Shown: piece by piece, positions 1-7,840 of the stretch | Layout: the number at the start of each line of letters is the position of its first letter | Numbering within the stretch: position 1 is the first letter of the stretch | Source of the DNA: Nocardioides cavernae | GTDB taxonomy: Bacteria > Actinomycetota > Actinomycetes > Propionibacteriales > Nocardioidaceae | Reading direction: 5' to 3' | Assembly (NCBI RefSeq): GCF_016907475.1 | Contig: NZ_JAFBCA010000001.1 | Span: forward strand, 3,534,001-3,598,000 | DNA: 64,000 nt | Position numbers and translations under genes: made by a program | The notes under the pieces: model-generated | What the model saw: only the letters and a program-made list of their open reading frames with translations | Told to the model about the DNA's origin: nothing | Database searches by the model: none

Positions 1-241
1 AGTCGCGCGGGTGCGTGCGCGCGCTGATGAACCGCTGCTTGAGCAACGTCACCAGCGCGCGGCGCTGGGCGTATTCCAGGCCGCCCTCGTCGCCCTCGAA
101 CAGCGAGACGGAGTGCTCGTCGAGGAGCTCGTCGAGGAGCTCGTCGTCGACGAGGTCGATGTCCTGGACGTCGGATTCGACCTCGGATTCGACCTCGGAG
201 CCGAGCTCGGGGCCGGTCTCGGGGTGCGTCTCGACGCTCAT
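1..241 (-). CDS. jetB: Wadjet subunit JetB (DUF4194), N-terminal part only
   Basis: Only the first 80 or so codons are inside the window; the gene runs off the left edge. It starts with ATG at 241 and overlaps the jetA stop in an ATGA junction, so the two are translationally coupled. The visible protein has an acidic leader rich in Glu, Asp and Leu (residues 1-50), then a segment containing [17 protein letters not shown], which resembles the start of the DUF4194 domain. DUF4194 proteins are the kleisin-interacting (KITE-like) subunit of the JetABCD condensin-like complex that cleaves closed circular plasmids. The assignment rests mostly on its position directly after a DUF3375 gene. jetC (SMC-like ATPase) and jetD (nuclease) would lie beyond the left edge and cannot be seen. 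Confidence 0.72.
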   Translation of the reverse strand, partial: MSVETHPETGPELGSEVESEVESDVQDIDLVDDELLDELLDEHSVSLFEGDEGGLEYAQRRALVTLLKQRFISARTHPRD

Positions 242-1788
242 GCGCGGGTCTCCGTCGGCTGGGTCTGCTGCTGGGTCTGCTGCTGGGTCTGTTGGTGGGT
301 CTGTTGGTGGGTCTCGGGGAGGTCGGGGTCGGGCAGCGGCGTACGAGGCACCGCGAAGGTCCGCCTGCTCCCGTCGGGGCGGACGGCCTCGAACGGCTCG
401 ACGGACTCCTCGGCCCGCCAGTCGCGGTCGGCGGCGAGGTGCAGCAGCCCGAAGATCTCGACCGGCCGGCGCAGCGACGGCTCGAGCCCGTCGAAGAGGG
501 CGCCGAGGGACGCGACCGGGAGCAGGGAGGCCATCACCGCGTCGAGGCGCTCACGCAGCGTCGCCAGCTTGGGCCCGCCCTGGGCGACGAGGTCGGCGAG
601 CGAGACGGGAGGCGCGAGGTCGGGGTCGGGCGTGCTGATGCGGTCGGGCAGCACGTCGTCGGCGGGGTCGTAGAAGCGCTCGCGCAGGTGGTCGATGCCC
701 GTCCGCGCGGGCAGGAGCGGGACGTCGTGGGCAGCCCGCGGGCCGGTGGTGGCCATCCAGGTCATCAGCTCGGCCTCCACCTGGCGCAGCGTCTGCTCGA
801 GCTCACGGTCGCGGGCCGCGTCGTGGGAGACGATGTACTCCTTCAGGGTCGCCGTCACCCGCGATCGCTGGGCGAGCACCCGGTCGAGGCCGTCTCGCAC
901 CAGCCGCACCGTGCCGCGCAGCTCGGCCCGGTCGGCGTCGCTGAGGAGCCGGTCCGACAGCGGGTGCTCGAGCAGGTCCGTCAGGTCCTCGCGCAGCTGG
1001 GTCACCAGGGCGTCGTCGCGCAGCAGCGCGAAAGCCCCCTCGAACGCCCGTCCCTCGTGCGTCGCCGTCATCAGTGCGTCTGCGCGGGACAGGTAGTCGT
1101 CGATCACCTCGCCGGCCGGACGGTCCTCCGCCCGGAACGCGGCAAGGATCTCGGTCCGGATGGTCGCGAAGCGCTCCTCCACCCGGGCGAAGTCGCTCGG
1201 CAACGCGGAGATCAGTGACAGCAGCTCGGTGAACCCCTCGAGCATGTAGTCCTCGGTCGCGCCCTCCAGGTCACCGCCGTCGACGAGGCGGTCGCGCTCG
1301 ACCCGGAGCCGGGCGATCTCCTCGTTGAGGATCGTCACGCGAGTCGTCCGGTCGGGGTTGGCCTCGGAGTTGAAGCGGCGGACGGTGCCGAGGATCGTGG
1401 CGACCCGGTGCTCGCTGAGCGTGGCCCGGTCGCGCGCGAGGTTCTTCACCAGCTCCAGCGCCTGCTGCGCGTGCGAGGTCAGCGCGTAGACCTCGTGGCC
1501 CGCCTCGTCGAGCGACCGCACGAGCCACTGGCCGCGCATCCAGCGCTGGCAGACCTCCCGGCCCGTGCCGGTGGGGACGTCCTGCTCCCCCGCCAGCCGC
1601 ATCTGGGCCAGGTGCTCCTCGACCTGGGCGTGCAGCCGGGCCGTCGGGATCGGGTTGTTGTTGCGCCCGAACGCCGTGCGGAAGATCGTGATCACCACGG
1701 GCGCCTGCCGCTGGTGGAGCAGGGTCAGCGTGGGCTGCGCGAACGCGCTCTTCACGCGCGCGAGCTCGCCCGCGATCTCGATCACCAC
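238..1788 (-). CDS. jetA: Wadjet subunit JetA (DUF3375)
   Basis: 516 aa, the usual size for DUF3375, the kleisin-like subunit of the JetABCD anti-plasmid complex. Characteristic parts are the N-terminal segment with [22 protein letters not shown] (read as two adjoining motifs, [12 protein letters not shown] and [10 protein letters not shown]), a winged-helix-like region to about residue 110, and a long charged helical middle (about 130-330) as expected for a kleisin. I chose the GTG at 1788 because AGGGGAG lies 5 nt upstream; the open frame continues to 1959 but that extension is low-complexity and unlike the family. A second GTG follows at 1785. The C-terminus is odd: after residue 485 it becomes a Gln/Thr/His repeat encoded by four 12-bp units. 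It is the first gene of a minus-strand operon with jetB. Confidence 0.85.
   Translation of the reverse strand: MVIEIAGELARVKSAFAQPTLTLLHQRQAPVVITIFRTAFGRNNNPIPTARLHAQVEEHLAQMRLAGEQDVPTGTGREVCQRWMRGQWLVRSLDEAGHEVYALTSHAQQALELVKNLARDRATLSEHRVATILGTVRRFNSEANPDRTTRVTILNEEIARLRVERDRLVDGGDLEGATEDYMLEGFTELLSLISALPSDFARVEERFATIRTEILAAFRAEDRPAGEVIDDYLSRADALMTATHEGRAFEGAFALLRDDALVTQLREDLTDLLEHPLSDRLLSDADRAELRGTVRLVRDGLDRVLAQRSRVTATLKEYIVSHDAARDRELEQTLRQVEAELMTWMATTGPRAAHDVPLLPARTGIDHLRERFYDPADDVLPDRISTPDPDLAPPVSLADLVAQGGPKLATLRERLDAVMASLLPVASLGALFDGLEPSLRRPVEIFGLLHLAADRDWRAEESVEPFEAVRPDGSRRTFAVPRTPLPDPDLPETHQQTHQQTQQQTQQQTQPTETRA
261..308. repeat. Four 12-bp tandem repeats in the 3' end of jetA
   Basis: On the plus strand the unit GGGTCTGCTGCT occurs at 261 and 273, and the variant GGGTCTGTTGGT at 285 and 297. 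On the coding (minus) strand each unit encodes Thr-(His/Gln)-Gln-Gln. The array gives jetA a flexible polar tail and is a likely site of copy-number change because the unit is a multiple of three. Confidence 0.85.
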
Positions 1789-1885
1789 CCGGTCTCCCCT
1801 GCGTCGTCCCACCTGTGTCGGTGCGCAAGCATCGCAAAGGGCACCGACGGCGCGTGGGGCGGGCCTGCCCGCGAGCGTCCGTGCG

Positions 1886-4777
1886 CTAGACGGGCGCGGC
1901 CCGACTCCCGACTGCATCTGCGGCTCGCCGGACCGCGTCGGACAGCGGAACGTGTCCACGGGCGTCGGCAGCGGCGCGCTTCAGCAGCCGACCTGCCATC
2001 GTGCCCTGCCCGGTCGCCTGGGCCACCTGAGCTGCCCGCCAGCGGCAGTACGCCGCGTCATAGGGGCGTCTGAGCCCGTCCCAGGTCCCCGCGGCCACCA
2101 CCCAAATGTCCACGGTCCCGGCACCCTCGAGCCTGGCCAGCTCAGCCGACCAGGTGGCACCCTCCGCCACGGGCCTGGCGAGATGGGGGTGGGGCGCGAA
2201 CGGGTCGCCGGTCAGTCGGCCACGCAGGTCACGCAGCTCGGTGCCGAGGACCGGGTCGCGCAGGTCTGCGGCTGCGCGCGCGGCCAGGACCAGCACCGGG
2301 GCGAGCATGGCCGGCTCCTCCGTCCCCTCGCCCGTCCGCAGCACGGCGAGCACCCGCTCCGCGGCCGCGGCGGGTCGACCCGTCCAGAGCTCGATCGTGG
2401 CGGCGACGGAGTGGTGAAAGAGCCTGAACGCGAGACCCCCCGTCGGCGCTGGCCCCTCCCCCGCCATCGTGATGCGCCGGTCGGCGTCATCTGCACGGCC
2501 GCGCATCAAGTCGAGCACCGCACGCTGCTCGTACAGCGGCCAGCGCTGCTGCTCGGGATCGCCCTCGGTGAACTGGGCGACAAGGTCCCAGGCGCGCTGC
2601 GGGGAACCCTGCGCGATGAGGGCCTCGGCGAGGTTGCTGCGCAGGATCGCATCCATCCACTGGTGGAGACCCCAAGCGTCGGCGAGGGCGAGCGCGGTCC
2701 GGGCGACATCGAGGAGCTCCTCGGCCGGCGCTCCGCTCATCAGCAACATGTCCGTCACGCCCACCGCGACCTCGATCTCGCAGTAGGGATCCTCGGGATC
2801 GATCGTGATGGCGCTCAGCTCGTCGATGCTCGCCCGAGCGCCGGATCCGTCGCCCGCGAGCCCCTGGTCCCACGCGCGTCGCACGAGTGCCTCCTTCAGG
2901 ACCGACGGGATCCCCACACGCCGCGCCTCGGCCACGGCACGGACCCCGATCTCGGCGCACTCGCGGAAGCGACCGAGAGATTCGTACGCGCTTGCCAGCG
3001 ACGTCAGGGCATCGACATGGTCGCGCGAGGGCGTCAGCTGTGCGTACATGTCCACGGCTCGCGCGTTGAGCTCGAGCGCCACGGCGGGCTGCGCCTGCCA
3101 GTGGCGGTAGTCGCCCACGCGTCGGATGATTCCCGCCGCGTGCTCGGGAGCGGCATCCGCAGCGGCGGCGAGCGCGTCGTCAACCAGGGAGGTCGCCTCG
3201 GCGAAGTCGACGCGCGCGATGGCATCGAGGGCGGAGGCATACGCTGCGGCGCGGGCGAGCGGAGGATCTCCCGCTTCTCGGAGGTCGGCAGGCCAGAGCT
3301 CGAGCACGCACCGCCACTGACTGGCAGCGGACTCGACCGCCCGCCCGGCCGAGGCGGCCCTCGCGGCGGCTATGCGCCAGCCGAGCTCCTCCCGGCAGGC
3401 GCCGGCAGCGCCCCAGTGCTCAGCGATCTCGGCAGCCGGTGGATCCGGCATACAGGCCAGGACCCTGGCCACTCGCCGGTGCACGTCCGGGGCCTCGCCC
3501 GGCACGAGGTGCCGGCGGATCGCGTCGGCCACGAGCGGGTGCCGCAGGTGCACCTCCAGTCCGTCAGCCGGGCCGAGCAGCCGCCGGGCGTCCAGCTCAC
3601 GCAGCCCGACGCCGATGTCGACCTCCGTTATCTCCTCCAGCTGCTGGGGCAGCAGCGGCCGGTCTGCGACACCGAGGGCCCGTGCCACGGACCATGCCGT
3701 TTCGCTGAGACCACGCAGGCGGCGGAGCAGGAGGTCCGCCAGCAGCTCGGGCAGGGGCTGGTCGTCGGGATGCAGAGCCAACTGCTCGGTGAACAGCGGC
3801 TGGCCGAGGCTGCGTGCGTGGATCCTCGCCACTTCGCCCGGTGCCAGGTCGTCACCCGCAAGGAGCGCGAGCTGCTGGGTCGTCTCGGCGAGCGTCAGCG
3901 GGCCAAGTGCCAGGCCGACCGCGCCGGGCAGGCGGCGGGCGCGCGTCAGCCAGTCGGCGAACGCCTCCCCGACGTCCGGGTCCTCGGTCCGCACGGTCAC
4001 CACGAGCGGGCACCGGTGGGTCCCCAGCAGCTCGAGCACGTCGAGCGTCGCGGCGTCGGCCCAGTGCACGTCCTCGACGACGACGGCTAGCGGGCGACGC
4101 TCGCGTAGCGCGGACAGCAGCGCGCCGACCGCGTGGAAGGCGCGGTGCCGGGCCCAGTCCTCGCTCACGGCCGCGACGGTGTCCGCGGTCGCCAGCTCGG
4201 GCAGGAGCTGCGCGAGGGCGTCCGAGAGGTACGCCGGCCCTGCTGCCATCGCGTCGTCGAACCATGCGAGGTGCTCGGTGCGCACCCGGCGAAGCAGATC
4301 TGCCACAGGCAGCAGGGGCACCTCCGCCGACAGCGGCCGGCAGGCGCCTGTCGTCACGAATGCCTCCGCACCGGCGGCCGCCGCCGCAACGAGTGCGGTC
4401 TTGCCGATTCCCGCCTCTCCAGTGACCAGCAACAGGCCCGTGCCGTGGTCGAGGTGGCGGCGCACGGCCACGAGCTCGTCGCGGCGGCCGGCTATCCGCA
4501 CTTCCGGGGTCGACGTCGCAGGGCGGCCGGTCGCGAGCCACAGCTCGTGGAACTCCGCGGCATCCCCGTCCATCGCCTTCACCACGAGCTCGAGCGCGCC
4601 CCACGACGGCACTCGGACGGACGAGAAGATGTTGGACACCGCGGTGTGGCTGCAGCCGACTTCGCGAGCGAGGGTCCGGAGGCTCGGCCAACCGGCGCGA
4701 TGGTGGAGCTCGTGGAGTGCAGCGACGAGGTCCCGTTGGGGCCCTGGGGGGACCTCGGGCCTGGTGAGCGCTCCCAT
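1886..4777 (-). CDS. HTH-AAA/STAND ATPase transcriptional regulator with TPR-like C-terminus
   Basis: 963 aa. N-terminal helix-turn-helix (about residues 10-65; SLRTLAREVGCSHTAVSNIF), then a STAND/AAA ATPase domain with Walker A GEAGIGKTAL (about 125) and Walker B LAVVVEDVHWADA, and a long Ala/Arg/Leu-rich helical C-terminal half of the kind that forms TPR repeats. It resembles MalT/LAL regulators but has its HTH at the front and no LuxR HTH at the end. The ATG at 4777 is preferred over the longer frame to 4819 because GGGAGG sits 6 nt upstream. Its ligand and targets cannot be read from sequence. It is co-oriented with jetA, 97 nt upstream, so co-transcription is possible but unproven. Confidence 0.8.
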   Translation of the reverse strand: MGALTRPEVPPGPQRDLVAALHELHHRAGWPSLRTLAREVGCSHTAVSNIFSSVRVPSWGALELVVKAMDGDAAEFHELWLATGRPATSTPEVRIAGRRDELVAVRRHLDHGTGLLLVTGEAGIGKTALVAAAAAGAEAFVTTGACRPLSAEVPLLPVADLLRRVRTEHLAWFDDAMAAGPAYLSDALAQLLPELATADTVAAVSEDWARHRAFHAVGALLSALRERRPLAVVVEDVHWADAATLDVLELLGTHRCPLVVTVRTEDPDVGEAFADWLTRARRLPGAVGLALGPLTLAETTQQLALLAGDDLAPGEVARIHARSLGQPLFTEQLALHPDDQPLPELLADLLLRRLRGLSETAWSVARALGVADRPLLPQQLEEITEVDIGVGLRELDARRLLGPADGLEVHLRHPLVADAIRRHLVPGEAPDVHRRVARVLACMPDPPAAEIAEHWGAAGACREELGWRIAAARAASAGRAVESAASQWRCVLELWPADLREAGDPPLARAAAYASALDAIARVDFAEATSLVDDALAAAADAAPEHAAGIIRRVGDYRHWQAQPAVALELNARAVDMYAQLTPSRDHVDALTSLASAYESLGRFRECAEIGVRAVAEARRVGIPSVLKEALVRRAWDQGLAGDGSGARASIDELSAITIDPEDPYCEIEVAVGVTDMLLMSGAPAEELLDVARTALALADAWGLHQWMDAILRSNLAEALIAQGSPQRAWDLVAQFTEGDPEQQRWPLYEQRAVLDLMRGRADDADRRITMAGEGPAPTGGLAFRLFHHSVAATIELWTGRPAAAAERVLAVLRTGEGTEEPAMLAPVLVLAARAAADLRDPVLGTELRDLRGRLTGDPFAPHPHLARPVAEGATWSAELARLEGAGTVDIWVVAAGTWDGLRRPYDAAYCRWRAAQVAQATGQGTMAGRLLKRAAADARGHVPLSDAVRRAADAVGSRAAPV

Positions 4778-4907
4778 GCGTTGCCTCCCGGGGGTCGAGG
4801 TGCGACCTGATCCGAGCATCCTCGGGTGGCCGAGCCGGTGTCCACCGTTTTCGGGTCCTGCACGCCGCCAGAGCGGCTCGCGCTTCGGCCGGCGCGCTGG
4901 CCGCGCG

Positions 4908-5270
4908 TCAGCCCCGCTCGGCCACCGCCTCCCGCAGGGTGTCCGGGACGGGGGCCGGGCGTCCGCTCTCGTCGACGTGCACCACGGTGTGGGAGCCCGT
5001 CACTGCGACCTCGGTGCCGGTCAGGACCCGCCACGTCCAGGTGAGCGAGGTCGTGCCGAGCCGATCGACGCCCAGCTCGACGACGTACTCCTGCCCGTCG
5101 ACGAGAGGCCGCTCGTACGTCGCGCCGACGGCACGCCGCGGGAACCTGTGGACCGGCTCCAGCCCATCACCGAGATCATTGGCCTGGACCAGCCGCACCG
5201 ACGGTGATGCCGGCCACCGATGGTTGAGGCAGGCCCTCGTCGAGCTGGCCGAGACCGCTGCGCACGCCAC
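4908..5270 (-). pseudogene. N-truncated hotdog acyl-CoA thioesterase remnant
   Basis: The last 90 or so residues (from RLVQANDLGDGLEP, through ATYERPLVDGQEYVV and LGTTSLTWTWRV) look like the C-terminal two-thirds of a 4-hydroxybenzoyl-CoA/YbgC-type hotdog thioesterase. The N-terminal part that should carry the Asp-X-Asp...His-Val-Asn-Asn catalytic segment is absent: upstream the frame gives only a short Ala/Ser stretch and the DUF2218 gene ends at 5300. I find no continuation in the other two frames. It may be a decayed gene after a deletion at about 5270-5300, or a short divergent hotdog protein. The stop at 4908 is clean. Confidence 0.45.
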
Positions 5271-5299
5271 GACGAGCTGAACGGACCCGGTCCCGGCCC

Positions 5300-5584
5300 T
5301 CAGGCCCAGACGACCTCGAGCTCGTCGCGCTGGCCGAATCGCTGGAGGTGGTCGGCGACCACCTGGGCCCAGCGGTCCACGTCGAGCTCACCGTCGGCGG
5401 GCACGCTCGCCTCGATCTCGAGGGCACCCTCGACGGGGCGGAGGACCACGGTCTGGCCGCCGGCCATGACGAGCGTTCGCGTGTCCCCGTCCTCGGTGAC
5501 GGTCGCCTTCGCCGACCAGTGCCCGGCCAGCTGCTTGGCGTAGCGCTCGGGACGGTCGGTGGCCATGGTTCCGTGCTTGCTCAT
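5300..5584 (-). CDS. DUF2218 domain protein
   Basis: About 94 aa with the DUF2218 pattern: an N-terminal TDRPERYAKQLAGHWSAK segment, then two beta-rich strands around a Gly-Gly turn and a C-terminal helix HLQRFGQRDELEVVW. The family is small, cytoplasmic and of unknown function, often found near iron or siderophore genes, which are not evident here. The start is uncertain: ATG at 5584 (used here) has a weak G-rich upstream sequence; ATG at 5566 is also possible; the open frame runs to 5647. Confidence 0.7.
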   Translation of the reverse strand: MSKHGTMATDRPERYAKQLAGHWSAKATVTEDGDTRTLVMAGGQTVVLRPVEGALEIEASVPADGELDVDRWAQVVADHLQRFGQRDELEVVWA

Positions 5585-5643
5585 GCGCCCAGCCAAGCAC
5601 CGGGGCGTGCGCGAACCCAAGCGTGGTCCATCGATGCGTGGGA

Positions 5644-7728
5644 TCACCGGGGCGGAAGGATGGCCGAGACCTGGTCGGGGACCCGCTCGTAGCGAGCGAA
5701 CGCCCGGGTGAACGACGCCGAGCCGTGGGCGAGGGCGCGCAGCTCGGCGGCGTACCGGCGGAGCTCCAGCTGGGGCACGTGGGCCCTGACCACGACCATG
5801 CCCGGCTCGCGGGCCGGCTCGCTGCCGAGGACCTTGCCCCGACGCGCGGACAGGTCACCCATGATGGTGCCGACCAGGGCGTCCGCGACGAGCACCTCCA
5901 CCTCGTCGACCGGCTCGAGGAGGCACGTCCCGCCACGCGTCGCCGCGTCGCGCAGCGCCAGCCCCCCGGCCGTCTGGAACGCCATGTCGGAGGAGTCCAC
6001 GCTGTGGGCCTTGCCGTCGGTCAGGGTCACCCTGAGGTCGACCGCCGGACAGCCGTTCACGACCCCGTCCCTCATCTGCGATCGGATCCCCTTCTCGACC
6101 GAGGGGATGAACTGCCGGGGCACCGCGCCTCCCACGACGCGGTCGACGAACTCGAACCCACCGCCCTGCGGGAGCGGCTCGACCTCGATGCTGCACACGG
6201 CGTACTGCCCGTGTCCGCCGCTCTGCTTGACGTGCCGGCCGTGACCGGTGGCCGGGCGGACGAACGTCTCCCGCATCGGCACCTGGACCTCGACCTCGTC
6301 GACGTCCACGCCGTAGCGGCCGGCGAGCCGGTCGAGCAGCACGTCTGCGTGGGCCTCCCCCATCGTCCACAGCACGACCTGGTGGGTCTCCTCGTTGTGC
6401 TCGACGCGAAGGGTGGGGTCTTCGGCGGCGAGCCTCTGGAGTCCCGGGCCGAGCTTGTCCTCGGCGCTCTTCGTGCGGACCTGGATCGCCACCGGCAGCT
6501 GTGGGTGGGGAACCTGCCAGGGCTCGAGCACGAGCGGCGTGTCGACGTCGGCGAGGGTGTCACTGGTCTCGGCCCGGCTCAGCCGTCCGATGGCGCACAG
6601 GTCGCCCGCGACCACGGCCGGGGCGGTGCGCTGGGACTTGCCCAGCGGCACGGAGAGGGACCCGATCCGCTCGTCCTCGTCATGGTCCGGGTGGCTGGAG
6701 TCCGGGGGGGCCGCACCCGTCCACGCCGAGCGGTGCCCGGACACGTGCACCGTGGCGTCCGGCAGCACGGTCCCCGAGAAGACGCGGACCAGGCTGACGC
6801 GCCCGAGGTACGGGTCGGTGGTCGTCTTGATGACCTCCGCGACCAGCGGACCGGACGGGTCGCACGCGATCTCCGGGCCCGGTCGACCCGCCGGTGTGAA
6901 GACCTTCGGCAGCGGGTGCTCGAGCGGTGACGGGAACGCGGACACCATGAGGTCCAGCAGCTCGCCGGCCCCCACGCCACTGGTCGAGTCGACCGGGACG
7001 ACGGGGTGCAGCGACCCCCGGGCGACGGCGAGCTCCAGGTCCGCGAGGAGGAGCTTGGCCTCGATCACCTCGCCACCGACGTAGCGCTCCATCAGCGTCT
7101 CGTCCTCGGACTCCTCGATGATGCCTTCGACGAGCGCTGCTCGCTGCGCGTCGTGGCCATGGTCCCCGGTGATCAGGCCGACGAGACGCCCGCCCTCCCG
7201 GAGGTAGACGGGCAGGACCCGCTCGCCGAAGGCATCGCGCGCCTGCGCCACGACGCCGTCGACGTCCGCGCGGGCGTGGTCGACCTTGGTGACGACCACC
7301 GCCCGCGGCATGGCCACGTCGGCGCACTCACGCCAGAGTGTCCGGGTCTGCTCATCGACCCCCTCGTTCGCGGCGACGACGAACAGCGCGCAGTCCGCAG
7401 CGCGGAGGCCCGCTCGCACCTCGCCCACGAAGTCGACGTACCCGGGGGCGTCCAGCAGGTTGACCTTCACGCCGCCGTGCACCAGCGGCGCGAGGGCGAG
7501 CCCCACGGAGCGTCGTTGCCGGTGCTCGACCTCCTCGAAGTCGCACACGGTCGTGCCGTCCTCGGTGCTGCCGGCCCTGTTCAGCACCCCGGCCGTGACC
7601 AGCAGCCGCTCGACGAGGGTGGTCTTCCCCGCACCCGCCGGACCCACGACCAGGACGTTGCGGACCGCCTCCGGCCTGATCGCGACCGGGCCAGCCTGGC
7701 CGGCAACACCGCCGGACTCTCTGCTCAC
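5644..7728 (-). CDS. Elongation factor G-like GTPase (EF-G2 type)
   Basis: 694 aa, full-length EF-G architecture: G domain with P-loop VGPAGAGKTTL (about residues 28-38), G3 DAPGYVDF, and G4 TKVD in place of the canonical NKXD; then domains II-V, with domain IV containing the segment SGGHGQYAVC typical of the family. The actinobacterial EF-G2 lineage is a paralogue of the housekeeping FusA; the M. smegmatis member binds GTP but is reported not to replace EF-G. Housekeeping fusA normally sits with rpsL/rpsG/tuf, which are absent here, supporting the paralogue call. GTG start at 7728 with GGGAG 8 nt upstream. It could act as a ribosome-associated stress or protection factor; no evidence here decides that. 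Confidence 0.85.
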   Translation of the reverse strand: MSRESGGVAGQAGPVAIRPEAVRNVLVVGPAGAGKTTLVERLLVTAGVLNRAGSTEDGTTVCDFEEVEHRQRRSVGLALAPLVHGGVKVNLLDAPGYVDFVGEVRAGLRAADCALFVVAANEGVDEQTRTLWRECADVAMPRAVVVTKVDHARADVDGVVAQARDAFGERVLPVYLREGGRLVGLITGDHGHDAQRAALVEGIIEESEDETLMERYVGGEVIEAKLLLADLELAVARGSLHPVVPVDSTSGVGAGELLDLMVSAFPSPLEHPLPKVFTPAGRPGPEIACDPSGPLVAEVIKTTTDPYLGRVSLVRVFSGTVLPDATVHVSGHRSAWTGAAPPDSSHPDHDEDERIGSLSVPLGKSQRTAPAVVAGDLCAIGRLSRAETSDTLADVDTPLVLEPWQVPHPQLPVAIQVRTKSAEDKLGPGLQRLAAEDPTLRVEHNEETHQVVLWTMGEAHADVLLDRLAGRYGVDVDEVEVQVPMRETFVRPATGHGRHVKQSGGHGQYAVCSIEVEPLPQGGGFEFVDRVVGGAVPRQFIPSVEKGIRSQMRDGVVNGCPAVDLRVTLTDGKAHSVDSSDMAFQTAGGLALRDAATRGGTCLLEPVDEVEVLVADALVGTIMGDLSARRGKVLGSEPAREPGMVVVRAHVPQLELRRYAAELRALAHGSASFTRAFARYERVPDQVSAILPPR

Positions 7729-7840
7729 CGTGGCGGCTCCCGCTCACTCGTGCGACGGTCCGAGAACTGTCAGCCCACTGTGGCCCGATTGGTCCAGCGA
7801 GGCAAGGGCGAGACTGATCCGGTCGAGTCCGGGCGCGCTG

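Noticed and set aside
1789-1959. Upstream extension of jetA
   Set aside because: Low-complexity Arg/Pro sequence unlike DUF3375; a strong ribosome site lies at the GTG at 1788.
1565-4090. Long plus-strand open frame of 841 codons opposite the STAND regulator
   Set aside because: It is antisense to two well-supported minus-strand genes, is Arg/Gly/Pro-rich with no recognisable domain, and arises from GC-rich codon bias.
5644-7728. Tetracycline ribosomal-protection protein
   Set aside because: The overall EF-G layout and TKVD G4 motif fit the actinobacterial EF-G2 paralogue better, and there is no resistance-gene context.
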